The position numbers and the translations under genes were made by a program. DNA of 64,000 bases from Glutamicibacter sp. MNS18 (GTDB taxonomy: Bacteria; Actinomycetota; Actinomycetes; Actinomycetales; Micrococcaceae). Below the pieces are notes generated by a model that was not told the origin of the DNA, searched no databases, and saw only the letters and a program-made list of their open reading frames with translations. Positions within the stretch are counted from its first letter, which is position 1. Each line of letters starts with the position of its first letter. The stretch spans positions 248,001 to 312,000 of the forward strand of contig NZ_JAPCHW010000003.1 in assembly GCF_026107515.2 (NCBI RefSeq). The letters are read 5' to 3'. Positions 56,931 through 64,000 of the stretch are shown in pieces.

Positions 56931-58343
56931 CTAGTTCTTCTGCGCGGCGAGTAGCTCGGTGTGACCGTGCAGCGTTCCAGTGGCGAACCCGATGGCTACT
57001 GGTTCTGATGTGCCGCAGCAGGACACAACCTCGGCGTCGGGCTCCGGCGAGGCGCAGCTACTCGCCGAATCGGTTGAGCATACGCCGGTCTCGGGTAAGT
57101 CCAGCTCCACCTGTTCGGCGGCTGCACGATCCCCGGCAAGGGCGGCCGCGATCGAGCGAACCTGCTCGTAGCCCGTGGCCATGAGGAACGTCGGGGCGCG
57201 GCCATAGCTCTTCATGCCGACGATATAGAAGCCGGATTCCGGGTGCGACAACACCGACTCGCCGTGGGCAGGCACGGTGCCGCAGCTGTGGAATTCGGGG
57301 TCGATCAAGGGCCCGAGCTCGCGCGGTGACTCCACGATCTGGTCCAGGTCCAAGCGCAACTCTGAGAGCGGAGCCAGGTCGGGACGAAAGCCGGTGGCTG
57401 GAACCAGCAGATCCACGACGAGGTTGCGGTTATCGGCCAGGACCACTGTTAATCGGTCGCCGGTTTCCACGGCGGTGACGCAGACGTTTTCCATGAGGGT
57501 GATGTCACCGTTTTCCACGAAACGGCGCAGGGAGGTGCCCAGCTGTCCGCGAGCCGGCAGCTCGTCGGCCGGCCCGCCTCCGTAGAGGCGAACCGGGTTG
57601 GCTGCCCCGCGCAGGCCCCAGAGGATCCGGGTCTCCGTGTGCCGTTGGCGCAAGCGGCCCAAGCTGATCAGCGTGTTGGCCGCCGAGTGTCCGGCCCCCA
57701 GAACGAGTATGGTTTTCCCGGCAAAAGCCTCGGCATCGGCGCCCAGCGGGTCCGGTAGGGCAGGGGTGATGGATCCCGCCCTGCGGGCTTCGTCCTCGCC
57801 GATGGCTTCGATGCCCGAACGTCCCACCGGGTTGGGTGTCATCCACGTTCCGGAGGCATCGATGACCGCTCGGGCCAACAGGTCCTTGGTGCCCGTGGCG
57901 GTTTCCGTTCGCAGCAGGAAGAGTGAATCCCCGCGGGCCTTTGACCTGGTCTTGTCCACACCATGGCCATCGGCCTGGACACGGGTGACATTGGTGACGC
58001 GGTGCCCGTAGCTGATTGCGGGTGACAGGGCCGGGTGGGCGGCAAGTGGCTCCAAGTACTCGGTGACCATATCCGCCCCCGAAGGCCGGCGGGTCTCCCG
58101 GGGTGCCTGCCAGTTTCCGGCGTAGTTTGCGGTCGGGGTTTCGAGAAGGCGGCGGGCCGCGGCGTCGATGTTGTAGCGCCAGGTGGAGAATAGCCTGATG
58201 TGTCCCCAGGCCCGGATGGCTGTCCCCGCGGTGGAACCTGCTTCGAGGACACGGACCTGCTGGTTGCGCTCGATGAGGTGCGCTGCGGCGGCCAGCCCGA
58301 TGGGACCGGCGCCGATTATGGTTATTGGGTAGTCCTGGTTCAT
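56931..58343 (-). CDS. FAD/NAD(P)-binding oxidoreductase of the arsenic cluster (ArsO-like)
   Basis: 470-residue flavoprotein with two dinucleotide folds: ITIIGAGPIGLAAAAHLIER at the N-terminus and TILVLGAGHSAANTLISLGR in the middle. It resembles flavin monooxygenases found in ars operons (ArsO). The last 60 residues contain four cysteines (VCSTDSASSC and VSCCGTS), a possible arsenite site. It is downstream of arsC on the same strand. Biochemical role unproven; a general pyridine-nucleotide-disulfide-type oxidoreductase is the alternative. Starts at ATG 58343. Confidence 0.8.
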   Translation of the reverse strand: MNQDYPITIIGAGPIGLAAAAHLIERNQQVRVLEAGSTAGTAIRAWGHIRLFSTWRYNIDAAARRLLETPTANYAGNWQAPRETRRPSGADMVTEYLEPLAAHPALSPAISYGHRVTNVTRVQADGHGVDKTRSKARGDSLFLLRTETATGTKDLLARAVIDASGTWMTPNPVGRSGIEAIGEDEARRAGSITPALPDPLGADAEAFAGKTILVLGAGHSAANTLISLGRLRQRHTETRILWGLRGAANPVRLYGGGPADELPARGQLGTSLRRFVENGDITLMENVCVTAVETGDRLTVVLADNRNLVVDLLVPATGFRPDLAPLSELRLDLDQIVESPRELGPLIDPEFHSCGTVPAHGESVLSHPESGFYIVGMKSYGRAPTFLMATGYEQVRSIAAALAGDRAAAEQVELDLPETGVCSTDSASSCASPEPDAEVVSCCGTSEPVAIGFATGTLHGHTELLAAQKN

Positions 58344-58349
58344 GGTCTT

Positions 58350-58790
58350 CTACTCCTGGGTAGCGACGGGGTGCTGCATGGTAGTGGGTAGCAGGTCGGA
58401 GATCAGGGTCTGGATGCGGGTGCGGATTTCATCGCGAATGGGGCGCACTGCTTCGATGCCCTGACCTGCTGGATCATCGAGCTTCCAATCCTCGTAGCGC
58501 TTGCCCGGGAAGATCGGGCAGGTGTCGCCGCAGCCCATGGTGATGACCACGTCGGATTCCCTGACGGCCTCGGCAGTAAGGATCTTGGGGACTTCGGTGG
58601 ACATGTCGATGCCGATTTCATTCATTGCCGCCACCGCTGCGGGGTTTACCGTGTCTGCGGGAGCCGATCCTGCGGAGCGGACCTCGATCAGCCCGCCCGA
58701 GAGGTTGGACAGGAAAGCGGCGGCCATTTGGGAGCGGCCCGCGTTGTGGACGCAAACGAACAGGACGGAGGGCTTGGTGATGGTGTTCAT
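58350..58790 (-). CDS. arsC: Arsenate reductase (low-molecular-weight phosphatase family)
   Basis: 146-residue LMW-PTP-fold reductase turning arsenate into arsenite, which is then exported. The catalytic loop is CVHNAGRSQ (CX5R), with a further MGCGDTCP segment and a DDPAG motif as in the thioredoxin- or mycothiol-coupled types. The start ATG 58790 overlaps the end of the acr3 frame by 4 bases, so translation normally depends on ribosomes finishing acr3. Ends seven bases before the flavoprotein gene. Confidence 0.92.
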   Translation of the reverse strand: MNTITKPSVLFVCVHNAGRSQMAAAFLSNLSGGLIEVRSAGSAPADTVNPAAVAAMNEIGIDMSTEVPKILTAEAVRESDVVITMGCGDTCPIFPGKRYEDWKLDDPAGQGIEAVRPIRDEIRTRIQTLISDLLPTTMQHPVATQE

Positions 58791-59878
58791 GAGGAGAGTT
58801 CCTGTGCGGTGGTGGCGGGGAAGAACTTGCGGGACCACAGCGCGAGGTAGACCAGGGCGACGAGTACGGGTACCTCGATGAGGGGGCCGACAACGCCGGC
58901 CAGGGCCTGGCCGCTGGTCACGCCGAAAGTGGCGATGGCCACGGCAATGGCAAGTTCGAAGTTGTTGCCGGCCGCGGTAAAGGCCAGGGTGGTGGTGCGT
59001 GCGTACCCCAGGCCCAGACCACGGCCGATGAGCATTGAGACGCCGAAGACCACGGTGAAGTAGACCAGCAGCGGCAGGGCGATACGTGCAACGTCCAGCG
59101 GCTTGGCGATAATGGTGTCACCCTGCAGGGCGAAGAGGACCACGATGGTGAACAGCAACCCGTAGAGGGCCCAAGGGCCGATTGCCGGCAGGAACGTGTT
59201 CTCTTACCAGTCGTTGCCCTTGGTCTTTTCACCGTAGATTCGGGTGAGGAACCCGGCAATGAGCGGGAGGCCGAGGAAGACCAGCACGGAGAGGGTGATC
59301 GACCAGACGGAGAAATCCGCACTGGTGGTCGGCAACCCGAGCCAGCCCGGCAGCAACTGCAGATAGAACCACCCCAAGGCCCCAAAGGCGAAGACCTGGA
59401 AAATGGAGTTGATGGCCACCAACACGGCTGCGGCCTCACGGTCCCCGCAGGCCAGGTCGTTCCAGATGAAGACCATGGCGATGCAGCGGGCAAGTCCGAC
59501 GATAATCAGCCCCGTGCGGTATTCGGGCACATCAGCCAGGAAGATCCACGCAAGAACGAACATGAAGGCGGGGGCCAGGACCCAGTTGATCGCCAGGGAG
59601 GTGATCATCAGTTTCTTGTCCCCAAGCACGCGCCCGGTTTCGTTGTAGCGGACCTTGGCCATGACCGGGTAGATCATCACCAGCAGGCCCAGGGCGATGG
59701 GCAGGGATACCCCTGCAACTTGAACTGATTCCAGTGCCTCGCCAAGCCCGGGAACGACTCGTCCCAGTCCGAGCCCGAGGGCCATGGCCGCCAGGATCCA
59801 GAGGACCAGATAGCGGTCCAGGGTGGATAGCCTGGCGGCGATGGGCCCCGGGGCAGCGGGTGCGGTAGTGTTTGTCAC
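58787..59878 (-). pseudogene. acr3: Arsenite efflux pump ACR3, interrupted by an in-frame TAA
   Basis: The frame from GTG 59878 (with a strong GGAGAGAG box) to TGA 58787 would give a 363-residue, ten-helix ACR3 arsenite antiporter. Codon 225 is TAA (59206-59204). Before it lie LARCIAMVFIWNDLACGD and YGEKTKGNDW; after it the same frame continues ENTFLPAIGPWALYGLLF and AAGNNFELAIAVAIATFG, both typical of ACR3. The normal residue at the stop is, from memory, Tyr (TAC or TAT), so one base change suffices. Translation would stop after six or seven helices, and coupling to arsC would be lost. Confidence 0.85.
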
Positions 59879-59902
59879 GGCGAACTCTCTCCGGAAACTA
59901 GA

Positions 59903-59946
59903 CATCGACGGATATCGATGTTCCGAGTATGCTTGGATATATCGAT
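59903..59946. promoter_or_regulatory. Candidate ArsR operator between acr3 and arsR
   Basis: ATATCGAT occurs twice, at 59912-59919 and 59939-59946, 27 bp apart in the same direction. The first copy is part of CATCGA-CGGATA-TCGATG (59903-59920), a 6-6-6 inverted repeat. These lie in the gap between divergent acr3 and arsR, where ArsR should bind. Confidence 0.6.
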
Positions 59947-59994
59947 CATTGTCAATCTCCCGATCGGGAATCGAGCGAAAGCGAGGACGGACAC

Positions 59995-60381
59995 ATGCCA
60001 ACTCCGGTCGCCACGTCAACAAGCGGACACGGTTCCGCGGAACCCCGCATCAAAAGCGAAGTCCAGTGTTGTGTGCCCAGCCGGGGAGAAGAGGCACTGT
60101 TGGCCGTGGAAGCGGAAACCCTCGCCGCCCGCTTCAAGGCGCTGGCGGACCCGAACCGCCTGCGGATCCTGTCCATCGTTTCCACTAGCCCCGAAGCGGA
60201 AACCTGCGTCTGTGACCTGTCGGAGCCATTGGGGCTGGGACAGCCCACGGTCTCCCACCACCTGAAAATCCTGGTGGAAGCAGGTCTGCTCAACCGGGAA
60301 AAGCGCGGGGTCTGGGCCTACTATTCCCTGGTTGCCGGCGCATTGGATTCCCTGGCCGCAGCGCTGACCCCAAAGGCCTGA
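59995..60381 (+). CDS. arsR: Arsenical resistance repressor ArsR
   Basis: 128-residue ArsR/SmtB winged-helix repressor. The metalloid site ETCVCDL (Cys71, Cys73) lies at the start of the DNA-binding helix pair, and Cys25-Cys26 near the N-terminus may supply a third ligand. DNA-binding helix QPTVSHHLKILVEAGLL. The start is ATG 59995 (GAGGAC before it). Expected to leave the operator when arsenite or antimonite binds. Followed after three bases by the second arsC. Confidence 0.93.
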   Translation: MPTPVATSTSGHGSAEPRIKSEVQCCVPSRGEEALLAVEAETLAARFKALADPNRLRILSIVSTSPEAETCVCDLSEPLGLGQPTVSHHLKILVEAGLLNREKRGVWAYYSLVAGALDSLAAALTPKA

Positions 60382-60384
60382 CCC

Positions 60385-60816
60385 ATGAATACCTATCCGC
60401 CGGCGGCCCGGCCTGCCGTCCTGTTTGTCTGCGTCAAGAATGGTGGCAAGTCCCAGATGGCCGCCGGCCTGATGAAGTTCGAGGCCGGCGAGGACATGAC
60501 CGTCAGCTCGGCTGGCACCAGCCCCGGGACAGCGATCAATGTGCTTTCGGCCGAGGTCCTGCAGGATCTGGGCATCGACATTACTGCCGAGAGGCCCACG
60601 GGCTTGACCGCGGATGCCATGCGCGCCGCCGGATTTGTCGTCGTGCTTGGCACCGAACCCAAGGTCCCCTCCATCGACGGAGTGCGAACCGAAACCTGGG
60701 TCACCGACGAACCCTCCCTGCGCGGTATAGAGGGCAAGGAGCGCATGGAACTGGTCCGCGATGACATCCATGCACGCGTCAAGGACCTCAGGTACCGGCT
60801 CCTCGGTTCACGTTAA
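60385..60816 (+). CDS. Second arsenate-reductase-like LMW phosphatase with variant active site
   Basis: 143 residues, LMW-PTP fold. The P-loop reads CVKNGGKSQMA, so the catalytic Arg of CX5R is replaced by Lys. Similar CVKNGGKSQ proteins occur next to arsR in actinobacteria and are thought to be arsenate-mycothiol transferases or reductases. Starts at ATG 60385, three bases after arsR, so co-expressed with it. Function in arsenic resistance is inferred from context. Confidence 0.82.
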   Translation: MNTYPPAARPAVLFVCVKNGGKSQMAAGLMKFEAGEDMTVSSAGTSPGTAINVLSAEVLQDLGIDITAERPTGLTADAMRAAGFVVVLGTEPKVPSIDGVRTETWVTDEPSLRGIEGKERMELVRDDIHARVKDLRYRLLGSR

Positions 60817-61296
60817 CCCGGCACGCTTCCTTTACCACGCGCTTTTACAGGCTTCCCCGGCTTCATCCAGTGCGGCATGGGGTCCGGACCCGTTGGTGAA
60901 CACTCATTGGTGGCCGAAGGACAATCGACTGAGCAGACAGGGCGTATTCTGCTGCCCGGGTTGTTACGTTGAAAACTTCCGGGGGCAGGAGAGTGCCACA
61001 ATCGATATCGAGGGCACCAGCCCGTGGATACGGCCATAGGAGTCCTGCGCCATCGGTAGCCGTCCCATGTGCTCCGCGAGTCCGTTAGCGGGGCCGGGGA
61101 GGCGGCCCTGCCTGTCCCACTCCAACGCAGCCTAGGCAGCATGGTGGGCATAATCGATCGCAAGGCCGCAGCCAGAACCCACGCCGTCGCCAACCACCCG
61201 GTCGTACGGCGCAGGCCGGGCGCGGATTGCGGGGGACAGGACGGCCGGATTTCGACCAGCCCTGCCCGGCGGGCTGAGAAAAGACCGGCTTAAAAA
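60817..61296. other. Gap between the arsenic cluster and qcrB, no supportable gene
   Basis: About 480 bases without a convincing gene. Some stretches in both strands look faintly protein-like (CCPGCYVENFRGQESATIDI on the plus strand near 60950) but none has a start, a ribosome binding site and a length that fit. It may hold worn-out remains of a gene. Confidence 0.4.
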
Positions 61297-61331
61297 GAAC
61301 GTGGGACCCGCTGGTTGCGGGTCCCACGTTC
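61297..61331. terminator. Terminator downstream of qcrB
   Basis: Perfect 15-bp stem GAACGTGGGACCCGC / GCGGGTCCCACGTTC with the loop TGGTT. On the minus strand it is followed by TTTTTA, so it ends the qcr operon as an intrinsic terminator. Confidence 0.85.
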
Positions 61332-61357
61332 CTTGGTGTGACTAATGCGTGTCGAGC

Positions 61358-63022
61358 CTACTTCTCGATCGAATCGCTGTGCTGGGCACCTTCGACCTCG
61401 TGATGGCCGTGTGCCTCTTCCAGTTCCTTTGGAGTCACTGGGGCGACGCGGTCTTCGAAGAAGAGCTTCGAGAACTTCGCACGACGCTTCTCCTTGCGGG
61501 AGATGTGTCCTGCAGCATCCGGCTGGGCCGGGATGTACATGCGGTCCTCGAAATTGGTCAGCAGGTAGCGCTTGTAGACGTCGATCTCCTCGTGCTTCTC
61601 CGAGAATCCACCCTCCGGCGACATCTGGATGATGCCGGCTTCACGGCCGTGCAGGACGATCTCGCGATCCTTGCGCTGCAGCGACAGGCAGATGCGGCGG
61701 GTGACAAAGAACGCGATGAACGGTCCGACGATGAACAGCGTCCGCAGCCAGTAGGTGACATCGTTGAGCGATACCAGGAAGTGCGTTGCGATGAGGTCCG
61801 AGGAGGCTGCTGCCCACATGGTGCAGTACCAGACCACACCGGCCATGCCGACACCGGTACGGAACGGGGCGTTGCGCGGACGATCCAGCACGTGGTGCTC
61901 GCGGTTGTCCTTGGTGACCCAACGTTCGATCCATGGCCAGGCGAACATGACGGCGAACAGGATACCTGCCGGCACCAGGGCCGGAAGCAGCACCGAGAGC
62001 ACCAGGGTGTTATCTCCCCACGGGAACGGGATAACCCATTCCAGCGGCAGGTTGCCCAGGTAGCCGGGCATCAGGCGCAGGGCGCCGTCGACGAAGCCGA
62101 TGTACCAGTCCGGCTGGGTACCAGCGGAGACCGGGGAGGGGTCGTACGGTCCGTAGTTCCAGATCGCGTTGATCTGGAAGAAGCCGGAGATGAAGGCCAC
62201 GATACCGAAGATGATGAAGAAGAATCCACCGGCCTTGGCAGCGTAGACCGGGCCAACCGGGAAACCGACCACGTTGGTGTTCGTGCGTCCCGGACCTGGG
62301 TACTGGGTGTGCTTGTGGGTCACAACCATGAACAGGTGGATCACGATCATCAGGATGATCATGGCCGGGACAATCATGATGTGCAACGAGTAGAGTCTCG
62401 GGATCACGTGGATGCCCGGGAATTCGCCACCGAAGAAGAACATCGAGATGTAGGTACCGACGATCGGGATCGCCTTGATCACGCCATCGATGATGCGCAG
62501 GCCGTTGCCGGAAAGCAGGTCATCGGGCAGGGAGTAACCGGTGAAGCCGGCAGCCAGGGCCAGGATCAGCAACACGCCGCCGACAACCCAGTTCAGTTCA
62601 CGCGGGCGACGGAACGCACCGGTGAAGAACACGCGCAGCATGTGCACGGAAACCGAGGCGACGAACAGCAGGGCCGACCAGTGGTGGACCTGGCGCATGA
62701 ACAGGCCGCCACGCACATCAAAGGAGATGTCCATGGTGGACTGCATGGCCACCGACATGCCAATACCCTTCAACGGCACGTAGGAGCCGTTGTAGGTGAC
62801 GTGGGTCATCGATGGATCGAAGAAGAAGGTCAGGAAGGTTCCCGACAGCAGCAGCAGCACAAAGGTGTACAGTGCCACTTCACCGAACATGAACGACCAG
62901 TGGTCGGGGAAGATCTTGCGACCGAATTCCTTGACCATGGCCGAACCGCCAACGCGGGAATCCACAAAGTTGGCAATGCGTCCGGTGCTGGTCTTCGGGG
63001 TGTATTCAGTGGTGCTCGACAT
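61358..63022 (-). CDS. qcrB: Cytochrome bc1 complex cytochrome b subunit
   Basis: 554-residue menaquinol-oxidising subunit with eight or more membrane helices and two b hemes. Heme ligands sit in MRQVHHWSALLFVASVSVHM and LYSLHIMIVPAMIILMIVIH. The long hydrophilic C-terminus after about residue 440 is typical of actinobacteria. Starts at ATG 63022, two bases after the qcrA stop, and is the last gene of the qcr operon. Confidence 0.96.
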   Translation of the reverse strand: MSSTTEYTPKTSTGRIANFVDSRVGGSAMVKEFGRKIFPDHWSFMFGEVALYTFVLLLLSGTFLTFFFDPSMTHVTYNGSYVPLKGIGMSVAMQSTMDISFDVRGGLFMRQVHHWSALLFVASVSVHMLRVFFTGAFRRPRELNWVVGGVLLILALAAGFTGYSLPDDLLSGNGLRIIDGVIKAIPIVGTYISMFFFGGEFPGIHVIPRLYSLHIMIVPAMIILMIVIHLFMVVTHKHTQYPGPGRTNTNVVGFPVGPVYAAKAGGFFFIIFGIVAFISGFFQINAIWNYGPYDPSPVSAGTQPDWYIGFVDGALRLMPGYLGNLPLEWVIPFPWGDNTLVLSVLLPALVPAGILFAVMFAWPWIERWVTKDNREHHVLDRPRNAPFRTGVGMAGVVWYCTMWAAASSDLIATHFLVSLNDVTYWLRTLFIVGPFIAFFVTRRICLSLQRKDREIVLHGREAGIIQMSPEGGFSEKHEEIDVYKRYLLTNFEDRMYIPAQPDAAGHISRKEKRRAKFSKLFFEDRVAPVTPKELEEAHGHHEVEGAQHSDSIEK

Positions 63023-63024
63023 GA

Positions 63025-64000
63025 TTAACCACGCTCCCAGTAACTTGGGCCAACCGGCTCGTGGAAGTCGCTGCGGGCTACCAGGTAGCCTTCGTCGTCA
63101 ACCATGATTGGCAACTGCGGAAGGGCGTGACCGGCAGGACCGAAGACGACCTTGCACTCCTGGGCCAGGTCGAAGGTCGACTGGTGGCACGGGCAGAGCA
63201 GGTGGTGGGTGTGCTGCTCGTACAGGGCGATCGGGCAACCGACGTGGGTGCAGATCTTGGAGTAGGCGACGATGCCGTCCACATGCCAGTCTTCGCGTCC
63301 CTCGGAGATCTGCATATCGGCCGGGTTCATGCGCATGACCAGGACAACAGCCTTGGCCTTCTCGTTAAGCATGTTCTCGGCTTCGTTCAGGCCCTCGGGG
63401 ATCACGTGGACCGCCGAACCGATCTGGATGTCGGCGGCCTTGATCGGGGTGCCGGATGGGTCGCGGGTCAGGCGGACGCCGGTATCCCACATGGTGTGAC
63501 GCAACTGCTCAACCATTTCGTGTGCGGTCTTGCCGCTGCGTTCCAGGTCGCGGAACATGAAGATCGCTGGGATCGGAGCTACAGCGATGGCTGCAATCAG
63601 CGTGTTGCGGATCAGCGGACGACGCTTGATCCCCGACTCCTCGACGATGGTGTCGATGATTTCCACTGCGTCCTGACGGTCCTCTTCCGTCCGGATTTCG
63701 TGGCGTTCCTCAACGAGCTCATGGTCCGGCATCAGGGTCTTGGCCCAGTGAACGATGCCAACACCGATACCCAACATGGCGAAGGTGGTTCCCAGACCGA
63801 GAACCGCATTCTGTACCCGCAGTTCGGCGAAGGTCATGTCGCCCAGGTGCCCCAGGACGAAGTACGCAACGAAGAACAGCGCGGTGCCGATGATGGAGAT
63901 AATGAATAGCAGCGCTACTTGACGCTCGTGTCGCTTGGCTTGGCGCGGATCGCTGTCGGCGATACGCGGACGGTGCGGTGGTAGACCCGGATCCGGGAAC
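63025..64000 (-). CDS. qcrA: Cytochrome bc1 complex Rieske iron-sulfur subunit (5' end outside window)
   Basis: Partial: the frame stays open to the right edge, upstream of the ATG at 63837, and reads FPDPGLPPHRPRIADSD, so the start lies beyond the window. About 325 codons are visible. Three N-terminal membrane helices (about VALLFIISIIGTALFFVAYF, then AVLGLGTTFAMLGIGVGIV, and NTLIAAIAVAPIPAIFMF) are the actinobacterial form. The [2Fe-2S] ligands are CTHVGCP and CPCHQSTFD. Transfers electrons to the qcrC cytochrome. Confidence 0.95.
   Translation of the reverse strand, partial: FPDPGLPPHRPRIADSDPRQAKRHERQVALLFIISIIGTALFFVAYFVLGHLGDMTFAELRVQNAVLGLGTTFAMLGIGVGIVHWAKTLMPDHELVEERHEIRTEEDRQDAVEIIDTIVEESGIKRRPLIRNTLIAAIAVAPIPAIFMFRDLERSGKTAHEMVEQLRHTMWDTGVRLTRDPSGTPIKAADIQIGSAVHVIPEGLNEAENMLNEKAKAVVLVMRMNPADMQISEGREDWHVDGIVAYSKICTHVGCPIALYEQHTHHLLCPCHQSTFDLAQECKVVFGPAGHALPQLPIMVDDEGYLVARSDFHEPVGPSYWERG

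Noticed and set aside
58787-59878. Frameshift as the cause of the acr3 break
   Set aside because: Both halves are in exactly the same frame; only the TAA at 59204-59206 separates them.
60813-61193. A 126-codon minus-strand frame between the ars cluster and qcrB
   Set aside because: Its composition is Trp-, Arg- and Pro-rich like a shadow frame, and it overlaps the end of the second arsC.
61349-63028. A 559-codon plus-strand frame opposite qcrB
   Set aside because: Its translation is dominated by Asp, His, Gln and Arg, the pattern expected opposite a membrane-protein gene; qcrB itself is certain.

Overview
The window is a 64 kb stretch of chromosome from a high-GC Gram-positive actinobacterium. 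It most resembles the Micrococcaceae (Arthrobacter / Glutamicibacter / Paeniglutamicibacter group). The supporting features are actinobacterial ones: mIHF behind pyrF, a PriA without helicase motifs, cytochrome oxidase subunit IV (ctaF), a three-helix Rieske protein (qcrA), DUF3097 and DUF3043 genes, and G/C-rich third codon positions. The genus is an inference; no rRNA gene is present.

Layout. (1) 1-6.7 kb, plus strand, housekeeping: pyrF (5' end outside the window), mihF, gmk, rpoZ, coaBC, metK, priA. (2) 6.7-16.9 kb, more variable: a glycosyltransferase and a two-gene drug-type ABC exporter facing a TetR-family regulator, a VOC-fold gene broken by one in-frame TAG, an alpha/beta hydrolase, a SorC-type sugar-sensing regulator, and the divergent glycerol genes glpD and glpK. 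(3) 16.9-20.7 kb, a decayed accessory segment: a 25-bp perfect hairpin, an unrecognised broken gene, a complete-looking Xre-type antitoxin / RES toxin pair, a frameshifted helicase remnant, an unknown gene interrupted by TGA, and another coding-like scrap. (4) 20.7-36.9 kb: leuS, degV, comEA-comEC, holA, rpsT, a PemK-like protein, lepA-hemW, DUF4870, DUF3097, hrcA-dnaJ-rsmE. (5) 37-49 kb: a GerMN-type lipoprotein, phoH-ybeY-CNNM/CorC-era, an FAD monooxygenase, a leucine-rich leader peptide and leuA, recO-uppS, an alpha/beta hydrolase, pyrD. (6) 49.3-64 kb: DUF3043, an M20 dipeptidase, erpA, ctaC-ctaD-ctaF, a GntR regulator with a small hydrolase, an arsenic-resistance cluster (flavoprotein, arsC, acr3 with a TAA stop, divergent arsR-arsC2), and qcrB-qcrA, which runs off the right edge.

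How the parts work together. ctaCDF and qcrAB encode subunits of the aerobic respiratory bc1-aa3 chain, here separated by the arsenic cluster. glpK and glpD convert glycerol to dihydroxyacetone phosphate, probably under the neighbouring SorC-type regulator, whose start codon lies inside a 14-bp palindrome. hrcA-dnaJ forms a heat-shock unit behind a CIRCE-like operator. leuA appears to be controlled by a ribosome-stalling leader with five consecutive Leu codons.

Most notable: the leuA leader peptide; the RES/Xre module in a graveyard of decayed genes; and three otherwise intact reading frames each stopped once in frame (TAG at 11117, TGA at 19664, TAA at 59204). No tRNA, rRNA, CRISPR array or intact insertion sequence was recognised.
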